Source of the DNA: an uncultured bacterium
GTDB taxonomy: Bacteria > Bacteroidota > Bacteroidia > Bacteroidales > Muribaculaceae
Assembly: GCA_946184715.1 (NCBI GenBank)
Contig: CAMHGU010000014.1
Span: 1 to 22,863 of the forward strand
Direction of reading: 5' to 3'
DNA: 22,863 nt
The notes under the pieces are model-generated. The model searched no databases and was not told the origin of the DNA. It saw only the letters and a list, made by a program, of their open reading frames with translations. Each line of letters opens with the position of its first letter. Position 1 is the stretch's first letter. Positions 13,996-21,106 of this stretch are shown here, piece after piece. Made by a program: the position numbers and the translations under genes.

Positions 13996-16119
13996 CTACA
14001 GTCCACGAAGCGACAAGGCGATGCGACGGCGCTGGAGGTCGATGTCGATGACGCGTACCCGCACCTGCTGGTGCAGCTTGAGCACGTCAGAGGCCGAAGC
14101 TACGCGATGATCGGCGATCTCGCTTATGTGAATCAGCCCATTCTCGTGAATGCCGATATCGACAAAGGCGCCGAATTGCGTGATATTGGTCACTATGCCG
14201 TTGAGAATCATACCCTCGCGGAGGTCATCGATAGTGGTAATGGAGTCGTCGAAGCGCACCTCGGTGATTACATCGCGAGGGTCGCGGCCGGGCTTGTCGA
14301 GCTCCTCCATAATGTCGGTCAAGGTGGGCAACCCCACTGTGTCGGTCACATATCGCTCAAGGGCGATGCTCTGCCGGAGCTGCTTGTCGGCAATGAACTG
14401 CTCGACCTCTACGCCCGAATCGGTAGCCATCTGTTTCACAATAGAATAGGCTTCGGGGTGAACGGCGGTGTTGTCGAGCGGGTTGTCGCCGTCGGGGATA
14501 CGCAAAAAGCCGGCGGCTTGCTCAAAGCTCTTAGCGCCCAGACGCGGCACTTCGAGCAAGGCTTGCCGATTGGCAAAAGAGCCATTGGCGGAGCGGTACT
14601 CTATGATGTTCTTGGCGAGTTGCGGGCCAAGGCCCGACACATAGGTGAGAAGCTGAGCCGAGGCGGTATTGACGTTGACGCCTACGGTGTTGACGCAGCT
14701 CTCGACGGTAAAGTCAAGGGCTTCTTGCAGGCGCCGCTGGTCCACATCGTGCTGGTATTGCCCCACCCCAATCGATTTGGGATCGATCTTTACCAGCTCG
14801 GCAAGCGGGTCGATAAGGCGGCGGCCTATGCTGACGGCACCTCTTACGGTCACATCCTTGTCGGGGAACTCCTCGCGCGCTATCGCCGAGGCTGAATATA
14901 CCGAAGCCCCGTCTTCGCTCACTACGAATATGCCCACTTTGCGCTCGAAAGGCGTGGCCTTGACGAAGCGCTCGGTCTCACGCGAGGCGGTGCCGTTGCC
15001 TATGGCTATGGCATCGATGGCATAGGTATCGACCATCGATTGCACCTTGTGGCGAGCGAGGGCGATGTCGTTGCGCGGGGGCGTAGGGAATATGGCGTCG
15101 TGGTGAAGCAGCTTTCCGTTCTGGTCAAGGCATACCACCTTGCAGCCTGTGCGATAGCCCGGATCAATGCCCATCACCCGCTTATGCCCCAATGGCGGCG
15201 CGAAAAGAAGTTGGCGCAGATTGTCGGCAAAGGTGGCGATAGCGGCAGTGTCGGCCTTCTCTTTAAGCTCGGCGGCTATCTCGTTCTCAATAGAGGGGGC
15301 GAGCAGTCGCTTATAGCTATCGGTGACTGCCGCGGTGACGAGCTTGATGGCTTCGTTGCGGCCGCGCTTGATTACGATGCGCTCGATTCCGGCTATAGCC
15401 TCATTGCTATCAACGCCGATAGCCACTTTGAGCACGCCTTCGGCCTCGCCACGCCTGATAGCCAAATACTGATGCGACGACACCCGGCGTGCCGGCTGGC
15501 TGAAGCGGAAGTAGTTGGCGTACTTGTCGCCCTCCTCCTCTTTGCCTTTAATCACGGCGGCAGTGATTATGGCTCGGCGGCGATAGAGGTTGCGAAGAGT
15601 ATTGCGCACACGCTCGTTTTCGCTTATCCACTCGGCGATGATGTCGGAAGCGCCGGCAATGGCGGCCTCGGCATCGGGCACATCGTCGTTGATGAATGAG
15701 GCGGCGCGATGCGCGATGTCGCCATCGTGCTGACTCATTATAATCTTGGCCAGCGGCTCAAGGCCACGCTGGCGCGCCACTTCGGCACGGGTGCGGCGCT
15801 TGGGCTTGAACGGCAGGTAGATATCTTCGAGAGTGGTGGGGTCCCAGCACTCTTCGATGCGCTCAAGCAGCTCGGGGGTGAGCTTATCTTGCTCTTTGAT
15901 AGCGCGCAACACCGTCACTTTGCGATGCTCAAGCTCCTCGAGTTGCTCATAGGCGAGCTTGATGTCTTGTATTTCCACTTCGTTCATTCCGCCGGTCATC
16001 TCTTTGCGGTAGCGGCTGATAAATGGCACTGTGGAGCCGTCATCGAGCATTGTGACGACGTTTTCCACGCGTTTGGCGTCGAGCCCGAGCCGTTGGGCTA
16101 TGATTTCGATTATTGTCAT
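13996..16119 (-). CDS. tex: Tex-family transcription accessory / RNA-binding protein
   Basis: A 707-residue cytoplasmic protein with the complete Tex layout. The helical N-terminal core (1-300) includes VPFISRYRKEMTGG (31-44). A YqgF/RNase H-like domain starts at RVMGIDPGYRTGCK (314-327). Tandem helix-hairpin-helix motifs lie at about 490-560 (VNVNTASAQLLTYVSGLG and a second copy). A C-terminal S1 RNA-binding domain occupies 633-707 (TQFGAFVDIGIHENGLIH). Tex-type proteins bind nucleic acids and affect transcription and stress survival; the precise mechanism is unsettled. It is the last gene of a three-gene operon, and its ATG shares one base with the stop of the metallophosphoesterase (TAATG), implying coupled translation. 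No clean terminator was seen after its stop. Confidence 0.95.
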   Translation of the reverse strand: MTIIEIIAQRLGLDAKRVENVVTMLDDGSTVPFISRYRKEMTGGMNEVEIQDIKLAYEQLEELEHRKVTVLRAIKEQDKLTPELLERIEECWDPTTLEDIYLPFKPKRRTRAEVARQRGLEPLAKIIMSQHDGDIAHRAASFINDDVPDAEAAIAGASDIIAEWISENERVRNTLRNLYRRRAIITAAVIKGKEEEGDKYANYFRFSQPARRVSSHQYLAIRRGEAEGVLKVAIGVDSNEAIAGIERIVIKRGRNEAIKLVTAAVTDSYKRLLAPSIENEIAAELKEKADTAAIATFADNLRQLLFAPPLGHKRVMGIDPGYRTGCKVVCLDQNGKLLHHDAIFPTPPRNDIALARHKVQSMVDTYAIDAIAIGNGTASRETERFVKATPFERKVGIFVVSEDGASVYSASAIAREEFPDKDVTVRGAVSIGRRLIDPLAELVKIDPKSIGVGQYQHDVDQRRLQEALDFTVESCVNTVGVNVNTASAQLLTYVSGLGPQLAKNIIEYRSANGSFANRQALLEVPRLGAKSFEQAAGFLRIPDGDNPLDNTAVHPEAYSIVKQMATDSGVEVEQFIADKQLRQSIALERYVTDTVGLPTLTDIMEELDKPGRDPRDVITEVRFDDSITTIDDLREGMILNGIVTNITQFGAFVDIGIHENGLIHISEIADHRVASASDVLKLHQQVRVRVIDIDLQRRRIALSLRGL

Positions 16120-17300
16120 TACTTCTTGCGTAAGGTAAGGATTGTCACTTCAGGGCGTGCGGCGAATAATCGTGCCGGGAACCCAACGCAGCCCACTCCT
16201 ATATTGACGTAGAGCCGCTGCTCGCCGTGCTCGTACATTCCGCCCCACTCTTTATAGCGCCACGCTGAAGGCGAGAACTGATGCCCAAAGAGGTCAACCT
16301 CAATTTGCATAGCGTGGGTGTGGCCTGCCAGGGAGAGGTCGATATTAGTGGCATCGGTCACCTCGGCTCGCCAGTGGGCCGGATTGTGGGTAAGGAGTAT
16401 CTTGAAACAGGAGTCGGTAAGAGCCGGGTAGGCTTTGTACAGGTCGCCATAGGTGGGGAATGGCGGGTCGCCCCAGTTTTGCACACCGATGATGGCAATG
16501 GAGTCGTTGCCGCGTCGCAGAGCCACGTATTCATTATCAAGCATACGCCAGTGCATAGCTTTCTGGTTGTCGACGAAATGCTTGAAGTCGGCGGCTTTGG
16601 CTTCCGGGCTTGGCCAATTGCGATAGTCGCCATAGTCGTGGTTGCCGAGAATGGAGAGCACGCCGTCGGCCGCTTTGAGGCGCGATAGAGGCCGCACAAA
16701 GGGGTCGCTTTCATCTGATTGGCTATTGACGAGGTCGCCGGTGAATACTATCAAGTCGGGCTTGAGGTCGTTGATTTGTGTCACAAGCTTCGACACATAG
16801 GAGGTGTCGGTGCCGTAGGTGCCGAGATGCAGGTCGGAAATCTGCACTATGCGATAGCCGCTGAAAGCCGCGGGCAGCCGCGGCGACGACACCTCTGTGC
16901 TTACAATCTGTGTGTTATAGCGATTATAGAGCGCTCCGTGCCACATCGCTATCAACACACCGAAGGCCACAATCATGCCCGCAATCTGCGACCAGCGCAG
17001 GCTACCGCGCTTCCATAGTCGCGGCACGGCCGATAGCCCGTGAAAGATGCAGTAGAAATACTTCGGTATATATACCGAGAGGTAGGTGTAGAGCGTCCAC
17101 ATCAGGAACAATACCGATCCTGAGCGTGGCCCTATGATTAGCGCTATGATGAGTGCTGCCGATAGGAGCACCGACAGGAGCACGTGCCCCACTCTCACCC
17201 ATTTGGCGCAGCGCGATGCTACAATTTTTCGATACAGAAATATGTCAATGACAATGTTGATGATTATCGCGATAATCATCGGTATCCAAAACATTCTCAT
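16119..17300 (-). CDS. Membrane-anchored metallophosphoesterase
   Basis: A 393-residue calcineurin-like phosphoesterase. The N-terminal third has four hydrophobic helices (about 4-24, 36-57, 63-80, 107-124). The catalytic domain carries the whole metal-binding set: ISDLHLG (Asp156, His158), TGDLV (Asp189), GNHDYGD (Asn220, His221), LTHNP (His305) and AGHTHAMQ (His327, His329). This arrangement resembles the YkuE/YaeI group, thought to act on lipid-linked phosphates such as UDP-diacylglucosamine or phospholipid intermediates; the substrate here is unproven. It lies between an acyltransferase gene, 30 bases upstream, and tex, whose start it overlaps. The acyltransferase neighbour fits a lipid-metabolism role. 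Confidence 0.9.
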   Translation of the reverse strand: MRMFWIPMIIAIIINIVIDIFLYRKIVASRCAKWVRVGHVLLSVLLSAALIIALIIGPRSGSVLFLMWTLYTYLSVYIPKYFYCIFHGLSAVPRLWKRGSLRWSQIAGMIVAFGVLIAMWHGALYNRYNTQIVSTEVSSPRLPAAFSGYRIVQISDLHLGTYGTDTSYVSKLVTQINDLKPDLIVFTGDLVNSQSDESDPFVRPLSRLKAADGVLSILGNHDYGDYRNWPSPEAKAADFKHFVDNQKAMHWRMLDNEYVALRRGNDSIAIIGVQNWGDPPFPTYGDLYKAYPALTDSCFKILLTHNPAHWRAEVTDATNIDLSLAGHTHAMQIEVDLFGHQFSPSAWRYKEWGGMYEHGEQRLYVNIGVGCVGFPARLFAARPEVTILTLRKK

Positions 17301-17330
17301 AGGTTAATCGTGATTGGTTGAAGTAAAGAT

Positions 17331-18518
17331 TTAATCGGCCGATGCGTTACGCTTGTTAATCACCGGATTAGCGTACATCTTAAGCATCATCTGATGCATA
17401 AACTCGCGCTCCTCGGCAGTGATGCCGTCCACGTCCACTTTATCGAGCTGCGCCTCGCAATAGGCTGTGAAGGCCTCCACGTCGGCTTGCGAATACTCCG
17501 AGGTGTACTCCGTGGTGTCGCAAAACTTATCGTAGGCTATCAGATTGCCGGGGAAGAGGCGATAATTGGCGTGAATGCCGCGGTCGATAATTTCGCAGGC
17601 CTTGGCATAGGCCACGGTCTTATCGTTGCGCTCGGCCACAGCGGCGAGCCGGTCGTTGATGCACCCGGCAAAATGGTAGTGGATGCGACCCTTAGGCTGC
17701 AGCAGGCCGGTTTCCATACTCAGCAGGTCGTCGTGCTGCGATTTCTTGAAATCGGGGTCGCGGCGCCGCAGCAGAAACTCGCGGCATTTCAGGTAATCAT
17801 TGGGGTCAAATTCGTAACTGATGGCCACAGGGTTGATGTTCACTTGAGCCAGACGGTCGAGAATACTGCCGGTGCCATCGATAGTGAGCATCTTCACGAG
17901 GCTCTCTTGGGTGTTGTCGCTGCTGTCCTTGGCGCGCCCTTCACGCTGCGCTATCCACACCGAGTCGCCTATGTCGTTGATAGCGAAATGAATGTAGCGC
18001 GACAGCTGCACCGCGGCCTCGAAGGCCTGGCGCAGCGGCAGGTTGCGCTTCACCACCACGCTCTTGTTGAGACGTACCAGCGTATCAATCCACGGGAATA
18101 TAAGCAGGTTGCTGCCGATGGCGATTTCCGATGTCGGGTGACCGTTGGTGAGCAACACATAGTTGAGCAACGCCGAGTCGAGCACTATATCGCGATGGTT
18201 CGACATATATACGTAAGGCACACCCGGTTCAAGGTTCTCAAAGCCGCTGGCGGTGATACCATCGCTTGTCTTCTGTAGAAGCATTGTGAGGAATGGAGCC
18301 ATCACGCGCTGCTGAAATTCGTCTTTGCTTCGTATGCTGCAGAGCATCCGGCTGTAGTCGGGGTAATCCACATTGGGCATGACATAGCGCAGGGCATTCT
18401 CAAACCCCTCTTCGGCCACAAGTGTCTTCATCCGTGCCTGAAAGTCACTATCGGCTATCGGACAGATGTCGCTAAACTCATTTGCGAGTCGCTCGGTAAT
18501 ATGATTGTTGTCGCTCAT
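17331..18518 (-). CDS. Glycerolipid acyltransferase-like protein (PlsC/PlsB superfamily)
   Basis: A 395-residue protein of the acyltransferase superfamily that acylates glycerol-phosphate or related acceptors. The His motif reads YMSNHRDIVLD (His108, Asp114). A second block is VVVKRNLPLRQAF (155-167), and an EGR block, WIAQREGRAKDSSD (188-201), stands where family members carry the EGTRS-type phosphate-binding motif. The His-to-Asp spacing is five residues, not the usual four. No strong transmembrane segment is apparent, so membrane association would be peripheral. The long C-terminal helical region (about 280-395) is unassigned. It is first of the operon with the metallophosphoesterase and tex, under a -7 element at 18568-18575. 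The exact substrate (acyl-ACP or acyl-CoA; G3P, lyso-PA or lipid A precursor) is open. Confidence 0.82.
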   Translation of the reverse strand: MSDNNHITERLANEFSDICPIADSDFQARMKTLVAEEGFENALRYVMPNVDYPDYSRMLCSIRSKDEFQQRVMAPFLTMLLQKTSDGITASGFENLEPGVPYVYMSNHRDIVLDSALLNYVLLTNGHPTSEIAIGSNLLIFPWIDTLVRLNKSVVVKRNLPLRQAFEAAVQLSRYIHFAINDIGDSVWIAQREGRAKDSSDNTQESLVKMLTIDGTGSILDRLAQVNINPVAISYEFDPNDYLKCREFLLRRRDPDFKKSQHDDLLSMETGLLQPKGRIHYHFAGCINDRLAAVAERNDKTVAYAKACEIIDRGIHANYRLFPGNLIAYDKFCDTTEYTSEYSQADVEAFTAYCEAQLDKVDVDGITAEEREFMHQMMLKMYANPVINKRNASAD

Positions 18519-18540
18519 CGGGTATCGTCATTAAGGATAT

Positions 18541-18556
18541 GTTTGCCGGAGCAAAC
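18541..18556 (-). promoter_or_regulatory. Leader hairpin with a UCCG tetraloop
   Basis: On the - strand GTTTGC and GCAAAC pair perfectly (6 bp) around TCCG, a loop of the stable UNCG class. It is in the predicted leader of the acyltransferase operon, about 22 bases before the ATG. There is no T-run, so it is not a terminator; it may stabilise the mRNA or tune translation. Confidence 0.4.
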
Positions 18557-18567
18557 GATTCATTAGG

Positions 18568-18575
18568 CAAAAATA
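18568..18575 (-). promoter_or_regulatory. -7 element of the acyltransferase-phosphoesterase-tex operon
   Basis: TATTTTTG on the - strand, a full TAnnTTTG match, about 50 bases before the ATG at 18518. The -33 element is not obvious. Confidence 0.45.
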
Positions 18576-18660
18576 ATGAAAATTTCGCTACGTAGGTAAT
18601 ATTTTAGCATTTGTTTAGATTTAGCCTGAGGTTGCGACCGGAGACCAAGGTACTTGATGC

Positions 18661-18698
18661 AAAAAACAGAGGCCATTCCCGAGCGGGAACGACCTCTT
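18661..18698 (-). terminator. Intrinsic terminator of the tRNA
   Basis: On the - strand AGAGG and CCTCT close a stem that continues through TTCCCG/CGGGAA (about 14 bp including G-T pairs), followed by a run of six T (18666-18661). It begins 9 bases after the tRNA 3' end. Confidence 0.85.
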
Positions 18699-18706
18699 TC
18701 AGCGCG

Positions 18707-18780
18707 TAGCGGGATCGAGAATTGAACTCGAGACCTCCGGGTTATGAATCCGACGCTCTAACCTACTGAGCTATCCCGCC
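18707..18780 (-). tRNA. tRNA-Met (CAT anticodon)
   Basis: A 74-base cloverleaf on the - strand. Acceptor GGCGGGA pairs with TCCCGCT (G1-U72 wobble), D-stem GCTC with GAGC, anticodon loop is TTCATAA with CAT, variable loop AGGTC, T-stem TCGAG with CTCGA and T-loop TTCAATT. CCA is not encoded. The anticodon stem TCGGA/CCCGG has a U-G pair and an A31-C39 mismatch. It lacks the full three G-C pairs of an initiator. Elongator Met is likeliest, but tRNA-Ile2, read after lysidine modification of the same anticodon, cannot be excluded by eye. Confidence 0.9.
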
Positions 18781-18793
18781 GCTTTTGCGAGTG

Positions 18794-18824
18794 CAAAGAT
18801 AGCCACTTTTTCCAATTCGACAAA
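18794..18824 (-). promoter_or_regulatory. Promoter of the tRNA
   Basis: On the - strand TTTG (18824-18821) and TATCTTTG (18801-18794) are 19 bases apart, a full consensus match. The transcript would start only a few bases before the tRNA 5' end at 18780. Confidence 0.75.
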
Positions 18825-18854
18825 ACAAAATGGCAGAAAACGCAAAAATTTCAT

Positions 18855-18862
18855 TAATTTTG
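18855..18862 (+). promoter_or_regulatory. -7 element of the DUF1460 gene promoter
   Basis: TAATTTTG matches TAnnTTTG and lies 47 bases before the ATG at 18910. It is divergent from the tRNA promoter, about 30 bases away. No TTTG is seen at -33. A rare AAAGGAGA Shine-Dalgarno-like run (18890-18897) precedes the gene. Confidence 0.45.
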
Positions 18863-18909
18863 TAATCTCTAATAATAGATGTGTAATCAAAGGAGAATAA
18901 AAATCAGAT

Positions 18910-19776
18910 ATGAAGAGAATCATTGCGGCCCTTGTGGGCATTATAATAATGAGCGGTACGATGATGAGCACCGTCACTGTGGGCGAAATGCGATTTCATT
19001 GCGCCGACGACACCACTCGTATCAACGCCCTCCTCGGCGCCGGAGCCCAATCAGGCTTAGAGTCGCCGGGCAAGCTGATGAGCTTTTATGCCCACGAGCT
19101 TTTAGGCACGCCCTACGTGGGTCATACCCTTGAGGGCGAAACCGAGCAGCTTACCATCAACATTCACGAGCTTGACTGCACCACCTTTGTGGAGACACTC
19201 GTGGCACTGACAATCACCACCATCAACGGGCGGCGCTCCTGGCTCGACTACGCAGCCAACCTCGAGGCGATACGCTACCGCCGCGGCGTGATGGACGGCT
19301 ACGGCTCACGCCTGCACTACATCAGCGACTGGATAGTGAACAATACGGCCCGCGGTCACGTACGCGAGATTACGGCCGACTTCCCCCGAGTAGTGTACCA
19401 GATTAAGACCCTCGACTATATGAGCCGCCACCGCGATTCCTACCCTGCCCTTGCCGACGATACCGTGCTTGAGCGCATCAAAGACATAGAAGGTGGCTAT
19501 CGTTCCCACCGCTATCCCCTCATCAAGAAAGGCGACCTCCGCCAGCGCAATATGCGCACCGCCTTCACCGATGGCGACATAGTGTGCCTCGTCACCAAGA
19601 CCGAAGGGCTCGACGTGTCGCATCTCGGAATCATTGAGAATGTGGATGGCGCGCCGCATCTGCTTCACGCCTCCTCGCTGGCCAAGAAGGTAATCATCGA
19701 CCCGAACGACCTCGCCGATATGCTCCAAAACAGCCGCACCAATCAAGGCGTGCGCATAATCAGAGTAATCGAATGA
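18910..19776 (+). CDS. DUF1460 protein, N-acetylmuramoyl-L-alanine amidase-like
   Basis: A 288-residue protein with an N-terminal signal (about residues 1-25), so exported to the periplasm or anchored there. The body matches DUF1460, an NlpC/P60-like cysteine amidase fold. The catalytic Cys90 lies in HELDCTTFVETLVAL and the probable His238 in LDVSHLGIIE; GTPYVGHTLE (66-75) precedes the Cys, and LLHASS (251-256) closes the active site. Known members cleave or recycle cell-wall muropeptides; the exact bond here is unproven. It is monocistronic, with its own -7 element and a strong terminator before panC. The start is supported by the AAAGGAGA run 12 bases upstream and by the signal peptide. Confidence 0.88.
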   Translation: MKRIIAALVGIIIMSGTMMSTVTVGEMRFHCADDTTRINALLGAGAQSGLESPGKLMSFYAHELLGTPYVGHTLEGETEQLTINIHELDCTTFVETLVALTITTINGRRSWLDYAANLEAIRYRRGVMDGYGSRLHYISDWIVNNTARGHVREITADFPRVVYQIKTLDYMSRHRDSYPALADDTVLERIKDIEGGYRSHRYPLIKKGDLRQRNMRTAFTDGDIVCLVTKTEGLDVSHLGIIENVDGAPHLLHASSLAKKVIIDPNDLADMLQNSRTNQGVRIIRVIE

Positions 19777-19793
19777 TGTCTACTAAGTGCCTT

Positions 19794-19830
19794 ATCGGGC
19801 TGTAAAGTTGCTTATTTGCCCGATTTTTAT
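19794..19830 (+). terminator. Intrinsic terminator of the DUF1460 gene
   Basis: ATCGGGC (19794-19800) pairs perfectly with GCCCGAT (19818-19824) around a 17-base loop that can form a small inner TAA/TTA pair. T-rich sequence follows (19824-19830). Confidence 0.75.
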
Positions 19831-19838
19831 TTCTTTTG
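19831..19838 (+). promoter_or_regulatory. Probable -7 element of the panC operon
   Basis: TTCTTTTG is one base off TAnnTTTG. GTTG at 19807-19810 stands 20 bases upstream as a weak -33. It directly follows the terminator of the previous gene and gives a leader of about 30 bases to the ATG at 19874. Confidence 0.4.
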
Positions 19839-19873
19839 CAGTCGCAAAGCATTCAAATGCAATTTTTGACACA

Positions 19874-20731
19874 ATGAAAGTAATTACCACAGTCGAACAA
19901 CTGAAACAAGAATTAGCGCCGCTGCGCCTTAGCGGCAAGAGTATAGGATTGGTGCCCACTATGGGCGCTCTCCACGAAGGACATATATCGCTGGTGACCC
20001 GTGCACGCCGTGAGAACGACGTGGTGGTGGTGAGCGACTTTGTCAATCCCACCCAATTCAACAACCCCACCGACCTCGCCACCTATCCCCACACCGAGGA
20101 GGCCGACCGCCTCAAGCTCGAAGAGGCTAAGGCCGACATTATGTTCCTCCCGTCGGTCGAAGAGATGTATCCCGAGCCCGATACCCGCGTATTCAACCTC
20201 GGCACCGTGGCCGAGGTGATGGAGGGCGAGAAGCGTCCGGGCCACTTCAACGGCGTGGCACAGGTGGTGAGCAAGCTCTTCGCTATGGTAGAGCCTACAC
20301 GAGCCTATTTCGGCGAGAAAGACTTCCAGCAGATTGCCGTCATCCGCTCTATGGTAGAGCTTGAAGGCTTCAAGCTTGAGATAGTGGCCTGCCCCATAGT
20401 GCGTGAGGCCGACGGGCTCGCCAAGAGCAGCCGTAACGTGCGCCTGACTCCCGACCAGCGTGCCATCGCTCCCATAATCTATCGTGTGCTTCGAGCCAGC
20501 CTCGAATACGCCAAGAGCCACTCCGTGGCCGAAACCACTCAGTGGGTAGCCGACCGCATCAACGATTTCCCGTTTATGGATGTGGAGTATTACCAGATTG
20601 TAAATGGTGACACCCTGCTCCCCATCGAGAGCTGGGAGGAGACCAACCACATTGTGGGCTGCGTCACCGCCTATTGCGGCGATGTGCGGTTAATCGACAA
20701 CATCGCTTATTGCAAGCCACAAAACGCCTGA
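19874..20731 (+). CDS. panC: Pantothenate synthetase (pantoate-beta-alanine ligase)
   Basis: ATP-dependent joining of pantoate and beta-alanine, the last step of vitamin B5 synthesis, in the cytoplasm. The 285 residues carry PTMGALHEGH (28-37, the HIGH-like ATP site with His34 and His37), DFVNPTQFN, YFGEKDFQQ and the KSSRN loop in place of KMSKS. I placed the start at 19874 (MKVITTVEQL); the open frame extends upstream to 19787, but that part crosses the preceding terminator and the likely promoter. panD, which makes the beta-alanine substrate, follows after 5 bases, so the two enzymes act in direct sequence. panB is not in the window. Confidence 0.95.
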   Translation: MKVITTVEQLKQELAPLRLSGKSIGLVPTMGALHEGHISLVTRARRENDVVVVSDFVNPTQFNNPTDLATYPHTEEADRLKLEEAKADIMFLPSVEEMYPEPDTRVFNLGTVAEVMEGEKRPGHFNGVAQVVSKLFAMVEPTRAYFGEKDFQQIAVIRSMVELEGFKLEIVACPIVREADGLAKSSRNVRLTPDQRAIAPIIYRVLRASLEYAKSHSVAETTQWVADRINDFPFMDVEYYQIVNGDTLLPIESWEETNHIVGCVTAYCGDVRLIDNIAYCKPQNA

Positions 20732-20736
20732 CTACG

Positions 20737-21090
20737 ATGCTGATAGAGGTAATGAAATCAAAGATTCACCGCGTGACGGTGACCGAGGCTAACCTTAATT
20801 ATATAGGCAGCATCACTATCGATGAAGAGCTTATGGACGCGGCCGGCATCGTCGCCAATGAGCGTGTGTATATTGTAAACAACAACAATGGAGAGCGCCT
20901 CGACACCTACGTCATCCCCGGGAAGCGCAATAGCGGAGTGATATGCCTTAACGGCGCCGCCGCCCGAAAAGTTCAGCCCGGCGACATTGTCATCATTATG
21001 GCCTACGCACAGATGACGCCCGAAGAAGCCCGCTCTTTCAAGCCCAGTGTCGTATTCCCCGACACAGCCACCAACCGTATAGTAAAATAA
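20737..21090 (+). CDS. panD: Aspartate 1-decarboxylase proenzyme
   Basis: Makes beta-alanine from aspartate. The 117-residue proenzyme cleaves itself between Gly24 and Ser25 (YIGSITI), turning the Ser into the pyruvoyl cofactor. The position matches the classical bacterial enzyme. Other family features are KSKIHRVTVTEANLNY (7-22), the NGERLDTYVI strand, GxICLNGAAARKVQPGD and VIIMAYAQM. The start at 20737 follows the panC stop by 5 bases; an earlier in-frame ATG lies inside panC. It should be co-transcribed with panC and, 16 bases on, ffh. Confidence 0.95.
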   Translation: MLIEVMKSKIHRVTVTEANLNYIGSITIDEELMDAAGIVANERVYIVNNNNGERLDTYVIPGKRNSGVICLNGAAARKVQPGDIVIIMAYAQMTPEEARSFKPSVVFPDTATNRIVK

Positions 21091-21106
21091 GAATCAACTG
21101 TAAGAT

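Noticed and set aside
19787..19873. N-terminal extension of panC
   Set aside because: It crosses the terminator hairpin of the previous gene and the likely promoter; family proteins start near MKVITTVEQL.
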